Part shown: positions 27,001 through 39,000 of the stretch, piece after piece
How positions within the stretch are numbered: position 1 is the stretch's first letter
How the letters are laid out: each line of letters begins with the position of its first letter
From: Hippasteria phrygiana
Lineage: Eukaryota > Echinodermata > Asteroidea > Valvatida > Goniasteridae
NCBI GenBank assembly: GCA_037893225.1
Contig: JAZGUH010000117.1
Coordinates: forward strand, 1,116,001 to 1,180,000
Reading direction: 5' to 3'
DNA length: 64,000 nucleotides
Position numbers and translations under genes: made by a program
Notes under the pieces: model-generated
What the model was told of the DNA's origin: nothing
The model's database searches: none
Seen by the model: only the letters and a program-made list of their open reading frames with translations

Positions 27001-30000
27001 AGCAATCCAACTGGTATACGAGTATCAAATGAACGAGGAGCGCGGTGCGGATACCAGCGACGTACTGTGCGGTTGCTATGTGGACAGCGCCCTCATTCGA
27101 TGGCGCACGTAGCCCATACACAATGGTTATGGTGTATCGCATCTCCCTAACCCTGCAACATGTCATGACTGCATACTGAATTCATTCTGGGCATGAGACG
27201 GTCTGGCCTAAAAACACATGTACACCCATGTAGACTTCAGTTCGGGTATAGACACAAAGAAATTTCGGCTTCAATTTCTGCTTCAATATTGTGTTTCTCA
27301 TCCAATTTGGTATCAGTGTGATATTTTTCTAGTATTTTGTCTGCCTGTTCTGAGCACTGTTGTAGTCGTTTGTAATTGTTCCGATTCCTGTATTTCTGAA
27401 TGCTCTCACCACAAATGCAACACAATTTTTTGGAGAATGGTAACATGCTCCATTGTGTAAAAAGCTAATAAACCTGCAAATGTAACAGTCAAAAAATAAG
27501 TCAGAATTGTTCAGGTTTACACATAAATTATTTTTTGTTTTACATAAAAATTGAAAACAAATTAAACATGTTTTATCTCAGATATTTTGTGTATTTGGTT
27601 CTCATATTAAGAACCCTTTCAAATTGAAATTGCGACCAAACCTCCTCTACCACCCCTCATTTTTCTGGTCTGGGAGCGCATATGTGTGTATGTGATTTTA
27701 AATACGCTTGGAAACCATGACCCGCGTGTAACATACTATAGGCCTAGAATGTACGGTACAAAAATTACTTGTGCAAAACCTTTTTTTGCTCAAAACCAGT
27801 GAGGTTTGTCATTAGCTCAAAACCAGTGAGGTTTGTCATTAAGAACATACATGATTTTATGAAATCATAACCTGATTAGTCAGACAAACTAGTGTTTTGG
27901 TTCGGAAAAAAATTATTTTCATTATGAAATCTGCTCTAGAATTCATACCTTCCGTGATGCAAAACTGAACGGAGCAGTCGGACTTGACTTTGAATTTCGC
28001 GCTTGTCGTAACCATTTACTTTTCTTTTTTGGGGTCTTGCATAGAATGTAAGGCCCCCCACACACTGCCACTTGTAAAACCCCGCCCAAATTATGAGTAA
28101 ACATTTCATTTTTGGCCCCAAAAGAGGAACCTTCCCTTGTAGGGTCGTAACTCATGAATTATGCATTCAATTTGACCTTGCTGTAAATCAAACACATGTG
28201 CACAACCGCTCTTCACTGCAACGGTCACAACGGTGTGGCCTTTTTGTCTTCCTTTATGCTTTTGTATGAACTTATTAACAAGAAACCTCAATCTGTTGCA
28301 GTTGGTTATTTTGCAATTTCTCTTGCTTTGAATAATCTTCTTTTTTTTTCTTTTTTTTCCGTTGACAGGGACGCCCAGGAGCACAAGGAGGTCGTGGTGA
28401 CGGTGGACCCTCTGGAGACAAGGGAGCCCCAGGACCAGCCGGACCCTCCGGATCCCCTGGTGATGCCGGACCTGTTGTAAGTGCCTTGTTCCCTGTAGGA
28501 GCTTGTTTGTGTCACACAGATCCAAATCCCAATCGCCAATCTCTCCATTTGTTTTGACTGGTCGCTGAACTGGGATCGGATTGGACGGATCCTTGTCAAT
28601 AGATGGATTTGTCGAGAGAGCCAAAATGGCAATGTCGCTTGTTTCCAAAATGCGAAAATTTGTGTCTCAATTCTATGAGTTAAAATCAACAGGTAAACAA
28701 ATGTTATGTGACACTGAATCAGGTGTTGCGCCTGCGCTGCACACACACAACAACACTGAGTATCTGGATCTAATTTGTTGTTGTTTGAAAATGACAAAAT
28801 CACATGACAAAAATATTAGATGTCTCAATGTAACTGAAATTTAACAGAGGTTTTTTTTTCTGAGAGGGGGGGGGGAGAGATGAAGAACAGTAAACGTCTT
28901 TTTGTTTAACGTATTTTCGATTGATAAGCTTCACAAGTAATTGCTGCAATTTAACAGTTCACAGCTGAAGATTTAATGAACTCAACTTTTTCTCTCCTTG
29001 TAGGGAGCACCTGGAGCTGCTGGCCCTGGTGGTGATCGTGGAGAGACTGGAGCACAAGTGAGTACAAATTTAAATATACCAGCACGCAAATTTGGTTGTG
29101 ATACATGTAACTGTTTTGTCAAAGCATTAGCAAGATACTTGAGTAGGATTCAAAGCCACATCTTGACCATTTTAGACACAGTGTTTGACAGTATCGTCTT
29201 GTAATACTTCTTGTCTGTCTTATTAACAAGATACTCTGTTTGAGGTTCATAAACTCAGTCTGGACATCTGAGCATGTTTTTACGATTAAATGTAGGTCAA
29301 CAAATGCAATTCCTGTATGATTGCTTTAGAAGATATTTGAAGAAAAAAAATGCTTCATAGCATTTGAGAAAGCAGGATATATATGTATTTCTTGTTTATT
29401 AAGCTTGTGCACACATCACTGCCTACAGATTGGCATTTGTATTTTGGGATTAAAAGTTTTTCTGACACACATCAGCCGCACCGTCCGAATGAACTTCGAG
29501 CAACATGCGCATGCATTAAGAACACTTTACATTGCGCATACATGACTCCCAAAATGGCCATATGCAAGGGGTCAGTATCATATAGACTAATCTGGCGACC
29601 AAAATTAGAAGCATTTACTGCGGTGGCACCACGCTCGCATGTGTGTTTTACGCACGCGCTCGACGCAGCTTCGACCAACAGGGTGTTTACAACTTGCCAA
29701 AATGCGCACGGGACTCAAATTTAAGAACGTGGGCAGCCTGCATGCGAGCGCGGCACCACTGTAAAAATGGCTTCGGCGAATTCCTGTATAGAATTGAATA
29801 TCGACAATATTTTAAGCAACATGTACTCCATGTCATGAGTACTGCAATTTTAAAGAGAATATGCTGAGTCAACGTCAACGTCAACGTCAACGCAAACTGG
29901 TCATGTAGACATTCAAACCGATGATGATTTATCCTTTTGTGGTTTTTGTTTTCTTCAAGGGAGCCCAAGGACTCTCAGGACCAATGGGACCGGGCGGTCC

Positions 30001-33000
30001 TCCAGGACTTGCTGTAAGTAGCCTTAGGGACTTGCAGAAATTGTCTTTTTGTGTCTATCCCTAAAAGAACTCTGAGAATGTGTAGCCCTAGACACTCGAG
30101 AAACCCTTGCTTAACCTTGCAAAGAACTTGTAGAAAGGGTCGCCATTGCTTGACTGCATTATTCATTATTTTCATTTGAAGTACTGTTTTATGTTTAAGG
30201 CATCTTGAAGCTTCAGCTCTCAAAAATATACCACCATGTCTGTGCTATTTTTTGCTTTGTATTGTACATTATAATTATTGCCCTATACAGAATGTAAATG
30301 ATTGTGAATTTAATTTTTTTTTTCTAATACAGGGACCCACTGGCCAAGCCGGACCTGCCGGACCTGCCGGAAACGACGGTGCACCCGTAAGTTTGAATAA
30401 TTTCCCCCTTTCACCAGAAATTTCCCGTGTTTATAACCAGCTTTGTTATAGATAACCATAGACTGTATTGCATTACTAGAGCGCTAACTCGACATATATA
30501 GTGAAGACTTCTGGATGCATCAATGGTTGTGCACAACCTTATGGAAACCTCAAAAATTAGTGCGGTTTTAGTAGGGCCATTTGCATATCTCCAGTTGTAC
30601 CAATTTTCATGCATTCAAGAACAGAACATTGTTATGTCAACAATGGTCAAGGCTGGGCAAAAAAGAAATGCACCCACTAAATTTTTCATTACCTAAAGTA
30701 TGGGGATCAAGCGATGCTTTTTCAAGTGGCAAACGCGGACGGGGAATGCATGCAGAACTGCAACTGCAGTGTTTTTTAGAGAATTTATATTCTTCAGTTA
30801 TGCACACAATGCACACCCTCTAATTATGGCTGCACCTAGGAAAGCTTCCAAACATTTGGGTGAGTGAGAAATGGGGAGTTAGTGCGCTATTTATTTAATA
30901 GAGCTTTATGGAGATAGCATATCCTAACAGAGCCAACCAATTGATTTATTTCAAATTCAATTTCCAGTTCAACATTTTTTTCAGTTATTCAGTTCAAAGT
31001 TGTTGTTCTTTATGGCAATATTAATGTCATAGGTTTGAGAGAGAGAACTTCTCCGATGATAGAAACGGTATCTGGCATTTTCATTACCAGTGTGTTAATT
31101 CACTAGATTGATCCAAGGTGTTGCAGTACGTGTCCCATTGTGCATCCTTCCAAGTCCCGAGTACCCTTTATCAAGTGTTTTGAATTTTCTCTTTTGGCTG
31201 CAGGGAGCTCGTGGTGAGTCTGGTTCCACTGGACGTAACGGTGAAGCTGGACCTCAGGGACTTCCCGGACCATCTGGAGACAGGGGAGATAGAGGAGGTG
31301 ATGGTTCATCCGTAAGTTTGCCCCAGAAACAGTTTTCAATCACGCTGTTAAGTGCCAAACATCGGGAGGGAGGGTTGGTGGGTCGGTAATATATATATTC
31401 TTTTTACGATCCATGAAAAGATACGTAATGAAAATAATGATGTGACCATACTTCTTACCAAAACTGTTGATCTTTTGTCATAATATAGGGAGCTCCCGGA
31501 CCCCCCGGACCCTCAGGACCTGCTGGATCACTTGGAAACCTTGTGAGTACAAATAAATGACATTATGCTTTGTTTACATGTATGCTTGGAGCACGTTGGG
31601 ACAACAGCCTATTTAAAGCATGCATGTAAACAAAGCACGACATAATTTCTTCGTCGGTGTATTACCTACGATGCCACATTTTTTCATTTAAAAACTAAAA
31701 AGCATCATACAGCTTGGTGACAAACGCAGCTAAATTTGAAGAAAAAAAGAAGAAATATTTTGTCGCTTTTCAATGCACTGTACAGGTGAATGTAAATCTT
31801 GACGTTAGAGAAATTTTTCATGCACAATTTGATTTGTTTCTTGTATTTCGGGAGCTGGTTTCATAAAATTGTTTTTTTTCTTTGTTTAGGGAAGCATCGG
31901 AGCTACTGGACCCCGCGGAGCTGTTGGCCAGCCTGGTGGACCAGTAAGTGTACCCCTTGATCTTACCCTCTCCTTTATCTTATCCTTCCTGACGTTTTAA
32001 AAAATGTATTTATGTTTTTTTGTAGTTCGTTAGATGGATGCATTTACATAATATGCCTGCAATCCTGGGGGAAAATACCTCAAGGCAGACACAGTCTCAG
32101 CACTGATTCAAATATTTTTCCTTACTGGAACGAGAATGAGACAACAGGACAGACATGCATTATTCTGTCATAACTGTGAATGAAGTGTGTGATGCGTTTT
32201 AGCCTCCTCTCGGCCAAGATGGTGATTGAATTGATGCGTTTTAGCCTCCTCTCGGCCAAGATAGTGATTGAATTCAGGTACAACACATCTGGATATGATG
32301 GACCACTGTTTTATTGATGTCAAATGTTAAAATCCCCAAATAGACTTCTAGCGGGGGAAAACAAAATTTGTTTCTGCCTGTTACTCAAAATGCCAGTGTG
32401 ACTTTCCGGTTATTGTTATTAAGCCATGCCAAATGCATCATTTTAAGGCGTGATTTTGTACCCTCTTTGAAACCATACATCCTTTCCTCTAATGCTCATT
32501 TCCACTATGAGGACACCATCCATTCACGACAAGGTCACTATTAACCTTCTAGCAGGCCAATTCATACCCTCATGGTTTCCTCTGATGCTGATTTTCTCGC
32601 ATCCGCTCTTTTTGTATTACAGGGAGAGCCTGGCCGTGCCGGTAGTGATGGAGCCCAAGGAGAGCGCGGAGGCCCAGGTGCTCCCGGAGCCGCCGGATCT
32701 CCTGGACCCGCTGGAGAGGCTGGCCAATCTGTAAGTAATCCTGTCTGGCCTTGTTTTTATTGATTTCTTTTTCATAATTATATATTTTGCCTGCGGCTAG
32801 GGCAGCCCACAACCAATCTGTTAACTTACTTTGCGGAGGAAATGCGGAGGAAATAGTTTAAGATGTTGGGGAGAATCTAAACAGTTCTTGGGAAAACACA
32901 CAAGCGGGGAATGAAAACCTAATCCCCGTGATAGCCCCAAGCAGGATTTGAAATGACCTCTATATTACCCTGATCCGCTTGTATAGGGGTGGGGGTGGCT

Positions 33001-36000
33001 GTGCTATGGGTTTTGTGCACATTGCCACGATCTACAGTGGTAATATAGGAAATGGCAGCATGATGTGGACTTTCGGTAGCGTTTTCCTTTGTGCGCTTAT
33101 TTAAATTACATATTTGTGCTTGTTTTCACAAACTCCGTATTCAAGTCACTCATACACTGCTCGGCAAGGCAACACAATCTCAATAGTTGTCTGTGGCAGC
33201 CAAACATTCGAATATATGCTCTCGGGTGTAGAGTCGGGAGCAGAAATGACGCAGAAGCTACTAAACACAACAATTTTCTTAGCACAACAAAGTGTTGCTT
33301 AGTAAAAACGGGTTACCAGCCTAGAGTCTGTGCGATTTTCATGCTAAGAAAACAGCTGAATGAATACCAGTCACAAGCAATATACATTCATGAAAATTTA
33401 GCTGGTAATCCTGTTTTTTACCAAGGAATACTTTTCATTCTAAGGTGATTTTAGTACTTCGCACTTCCATGAAATTGTACTTCGCACTTCCATGAAATTG
33501 AACATTGGTCTCCAATAAGGCATTAATCATAGTTGGTCAGCTCCCAGTGTTATACCGTTCTCTCGCTTATTCATTTCCAGGATCTAATATATTTGTTTGA
33601 GGGGGATGATTGAACTTAAACTGTAACTACGTCAACCAATTCCTATGTTCAGGGTGAGAGTGGACGTGATGGAGCCACTGGAGCTACCGGCGCACGTGGT
33701 GACAAGGGTGACCAAGGAGCTGTTGGACAATCAGGCCCCGCCGGTGCCCCTGGAATTGCCGGAGCCCCTGGCCCAGCTGGACCTTCCGGAGATCGTGGAG
33801 ATGCAGGAGCCCCTGGACCTGCTGGACCCAGCGGCCCGACAGGACAGCGCGGAAACACTGGATCTGCTGGCCCTGCCGGCCCAGCCGGGTCCGCTGGTGA
33901 GCGTGGTTCGACCGGTTCCCAAGGAGCGAAGGGACATCCCGGTATGCCTGGCTTGTCTGGTATCCAGGGACCCCCAGGTGTTGCCGGTGAGATCGGATCG
34001 TCTGGTGAGAATGGACCTGCTGGACAGAGAGTAAGTGGTCACAAGCTTTGCTTTCTGTATGTAATAATAACATTTCCAGAGAATGGTCCCTTATACAGAG
34101 AACAGTTTCCATAGACTTTGTGAACAAACTTTACAATTGAAATTCGGCCCTTGGACTTTTATTATCACTTCCAAAGAAACTGCCAAAGAAATTGTCAAAT
34201 TTTGTTCTCACTATGTTTAAACTGAAATTCCTCATCAGGGATCCCCAGGATCAAGAGGCAACTCTGGTAAGGACGGAGCAGTTGGTAGCCGTGGATACGC
34301 TGGACCAGAGGTTAGTGGTTTCTTAAACTCAAATGAACAAGCTTTCTTGAAATAAGACTTTTTGCCAAATTGACAGACATGTATGAGTATGTGTGTGGAA
34401 AAAACGACTGAGAAAAATTAACAAGAAATAACCGAGAAGAGGACTCATCAAGTACTCTTTGAAGGAATGCTCAATTACAACTTGACCTAAAAAGGAAAGA
34501 TACTCATATGCACTCAAACCCCACAGTTTTCATACTAAGACTTAATTCATACACTACCACTGGAATACAAAGCACTTTTAAAAGTATCTGAACAGTGCCT
34601 AATTACCCTGGTTAGCCGTTTGACTAAAATAGTTGTAGTAACTGGTTCTTCTTCTCCCTTGAACAGGGTCCACGTGGTCCCCGTGGTGAGGATGGAGGCC
34701 AAGGACCCGCTGGACCTCCAGGACCCCCCGGACCTCCTGTAAGTTGCCTGCACAGCAGTAGGGGTTTATGACAGCTGACTAGTGCCCCCCCCCCCTAAAT
34801 ATAGGTAACTGATAAATACAGATCAAGATGGCTCTTTGGTAGAGCAGGGCACGGTAACCCTGAGGACGCAGGTTCAAATCCCGCTCCTGCCAGTTTTTTT
34901 GCTGTTGCATTACTTTTGAACATTTGGTGCTTTTAATCCTTAATTAGGGGTTGAATTTTGTAGTCATTTGGATTTTTAAAAAATTGTTACCATGGATTTA
35001 AAAAAATGCACTCCAGACTAGGGAAGAAAAAATCCAAATTTCATATATTTTTTTAACACTCCTAGAAACGATACGTGCATTTCGGTTCTCATGTTTGCCA
35101 GACTGATTGTTGGGTGGGGGAAGTTGGTTAAATTTTTCTGTGAACAGTCTCCAAAAGCGTGAAATTTATTTAAATTTTCTGAGTCAGATTTTTGTGATTA
35201 AAAAGCAGTATTTGAAGATTTCTTGCAAAACTGATTTTTCACATTTTGTTCTTTTTCAGGGACCCCCTGGAGAAGTGGTAAGTACACGTTTTGTATTTAA
35301 CATGGCGGGAAAACATGTAACAACATTTTGAATTTTATTTGTTAAAGTGTCATTTCCAGTAGGGGTTTCATTTTAAAGAAATACTATGCATAAGTATACA
35401 AAACATAAACTTGTGTAAGTGAACACAGTCCATTTGTATTCGGGAATAATATAGAGCAAATAATCATTCTGAAAGAAATGAACGGAATTCCAATAGAAAT
35501 TCCTACAAGTTATTGCATTCCCGAATTCTGATCATTTGCCCCATCTTAGGAAATCAAGTGGCATATATTTTCATTGTTTCTTTTTACATATATTAACAGC
35601 AAGCCAGCTACGGATTGAACTACGGATACGCTTCCAGCCAAGGCGGCGGCAAGGGGGGAGCTGACCCATATGCAGGATCGTACGGATATGTAAGTACACA
35701 ATTTTAATTGTATTCAGTACGGTTTGATAACTGGTAAGGACCTGGGCCCAATTTCATAGCGCTGCTTAACACACGATTTGCTTAAATTAGTGACGCAACA
35801 ATATAAATCTCCATGCACGTGTAAGTGTTGGCACGACTTGGCCATGAAATACGCTAATTGCTAAATTTTCCTGCTATAGTTAGCACAACTTTTCTGCTTA
35901 CCGTTAAGCAGCGCTATGAAATTGGGCCATGGTTTTTGAAAATGACTGACCATTTTGACAGAGCACAGCGTAAAGTTTGACAAGAACCCATGTTTCGTGT

Positions 36001-39000
36001 TGGAGAGTGGAATTTTAGTCAATTTGTCTGGAGAACTCTGAGAGGGGGGGGGCTCCGCCTCTTGTTTGAAAACAAAACAACGCTGAGCATGTTTTGGGGT
36101 TGTTTTTTTTTAGGCCTAAAGTCTCACAACATTCTTGGTTGATTCCCCAGTATGGAGATGCAGCCACCAAGCCCAAGGCCAAGGCCATGGACAACAGCGA
36201 GATCAGTCTGGTTCTTGCCTCCCTGGACAAGCAGATCAACGACCTGAAGAAGCCCGAGGGAACCAAGGACAACCCAGCCCGCACCTGCAAGGACCTCTTC
36301 ATGTGCAACACGGAATTCACAAGTGGTAGGTTAAGGGAGGAGTGGTTAATCTGTGATCGGGCCAGGCCTTTGAAAAGCCCAGCCATGCCCGGGCCTTCGG
36401 GCTTTTACTCTTGCTATTGTGAGCCACAAATCACCTAACAATAGAGCATCAACTAATCAATAAAGTCCAGCCTCTGCCAGGCCAGGCCTGATTGTAGCCC
36501 CTCCCACACTAATCTGTACCCATTCACAGCTGGATCAAAAGATGCCTCAGCTGTCAGTCAAGTCTAGGTGAACAATAGGACTCTAGAATTAATATGCAGT
36601 TTATTGTGTACAATCGGGGGATTATAGAAGCCCAAAGGCCCGGGCGTTCCAGGGGCTTGGCCAGGCTTTTCAACGGCCTGGCCTGACCACAGATTAACCA
36701 CTCCACCCTAACCTGTCTTGTTGGAGAGGGGGTGGGGGTGGGACTCCTAGGCCACCAGGGGTCAGTTTCGTGGTGCTAAGCACACAATTTTTCTCTAATG
36801 GAAACTCTGTCCATTTCACCATAACAAGACCATAAGCAGTAAGCACAGAAAAAAGGCTCACTTACTTCAGAAGTAAGTTTTGCTTAACCTTGTGATGCAA
36901 CAGTAGAAATCTCTGTACATGCACAGGTGTTACGTTGGCCGCGAATTAGCATTACTAAACTTGGTCTGCTATAGTTAGCACCATTTTTTCTGTAACCATT
37001 CCTCCAACTTCTGTGACTGAATTTTCCTTGTTTCGGAAAGAAGGACTTATAAAATGGGAGGAAAACATCCAAAATTTAAAAGTGCTTTTTCTTTCTTACT
37101 TGCTTCTACCCCATACAAGCACGCACAAGCTTGTACATGCCTTCAAATATAGAAGTCCTTTTGTTTATACTTTAACTTTGGGAAGAACCCTCATTTTCAA
37201 CCGTGGATCTTGAATGAACTGTAGACTCCATCGTCCGCTATTGTTCCACGGTTGAATGCAAAAACAAACTCACATTTTTGGGAGTGTAATGACCAAGCTT
37301 GAATGGAACTAAAACTAGTTGGTTTGGATTTTCTCTTTAGGATATTACTACATCGATCCCAACCAGGGATGCACTGCCGATGCCATCAAGGTATACTGCG
37401 ACAGAGAAACCGGTGAATCATGCTTGGAGCCCAAGGTTGCCGAGGTGAGCTTCAGTTTTTTTCCGTTTTTTTACGTGGGTAGCCTGATCAATTCATCAGC
37501 ATTGATCTGCAAAAGCTTTTGAAAATGACAGGACAAGAATTGAAATTAGGAATAAAACCTTGGTTACCAGACTTTGTAGGTGAGAAAAGAACCACTGTGC
37601 CAATCTGACTGCCCAATTTCATTTGCTGTAGAAGTATTTCTTAACCGAATAAAATCTCAGAGAGTAGTTAGAACTGCAGAGAGCTGTCTTGCCCAGACCA
37701 ATTTTTTGGGGTTGCCAAGGCATTGTGTTGCTGTATTTATTTGCATAGGAATGCATTGTATTAGTTACAGTTCACCAAACATCCTGAATGAAATTCCTTA
37801 TCCTGAAAAAAATGTATATCTAGCTTGTTGCGAACCTGGTATGAACAGAAAGGTCAGATACCATAGTCAAACTGTGATGTTCTCAATTTCTGTTTTTTTT
37901 CCTCTCCCTTTGTTGTTAACAGTACATGGATCTGGAGTACTCAGGACCTGCCAAGACTGTCTACATGAGCTCTCTCAAGGACGACAAGCTGGTAAGAGCT
38001 TCCCTTCCATGCCCTTCCCCCAAATTTGTCAGACAAAATATCCACTGAAATGTTAAAAATGCTCAAAATTATCGAACACATGCTTAGCTTCAGAAACTTT
38101 TCATCGCATCTCTTCCAGATGAGAAACTTGAATTGATGATTTTTTTTCTCTTGTGTCTGAACCCACAGATTGAGTACAACGTGACCGACTTGTCTCAGCT
38201 GACCTTCCTGCGTCTACTCACCACCACCGTGTCCCAGGGCATCACCTACCGCTGCTTGAACTCCGAGGCTAATGTCAAGCTCCTTACCAGCATAGATATT
38301 GAGTTGACCAGAGACAGTGAGGATGCCAAGAACCGATTTGATGTTATCTCTGACGAGTGCCAGGTACGTTTTGGAGGGTTATATTAGTTCATGTTTGTGT
38401 TGAATGTGCCTGCTATATGAGGCAGGATTAGAAGTATGTTTAAGTGGGCCACGTTGTTTTATGCGGTTCTTAATCCCGAGGTCATCAAGTTATTGACCTG
38501 TCCCACTTTGCAAGGTCTTGGACAACTTTGCACACGTGGAGCATGCTGGAGCATGCGCAATAAAGCATAGAATGGCACACTGTATACACAAGCACTCGTA
38601 AAAGCGTTTGCTGCACGTATCTCTGAACAGAGTTGTCTTGGATTTTTCTGAGGCAACTTTTCTCATGGTGTTTACGTGCATGAACATACGGATCGTATGT
38701 GCCTGTAGTTGAAGCACATTTGCATTTGATGTGTGTTGTGTATCAATGAACACAGCGCACGTGGGGCAGCTTGCGTGGAAGTTTTTTGTTGTTGTGTATC
38801 AATGAACACAGCGCACGTGGGGCAGCTTGCGTGGAAGTTTTTTGTTTGTCTCGCATTTTGAATGTCACGTGATGTTCAACACGAACGGCTTATGCTCATG
38901 AACGGCGATTGGTCACATATCCTTCCCCCAAGAATACTTTGTTTGTCCTCATTGACTGTATTAAAATGTTTGGCCAACAAAATTAACTTGCTAGTGGTAT

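Noticed and set aside
29467..29770. CpG-containing ORFs near 29.5 kb as a nested gene
   Set aside because: Competing short ORFs on both strands, no splice sites or motifs; probably a decayed repeat inside an intron.
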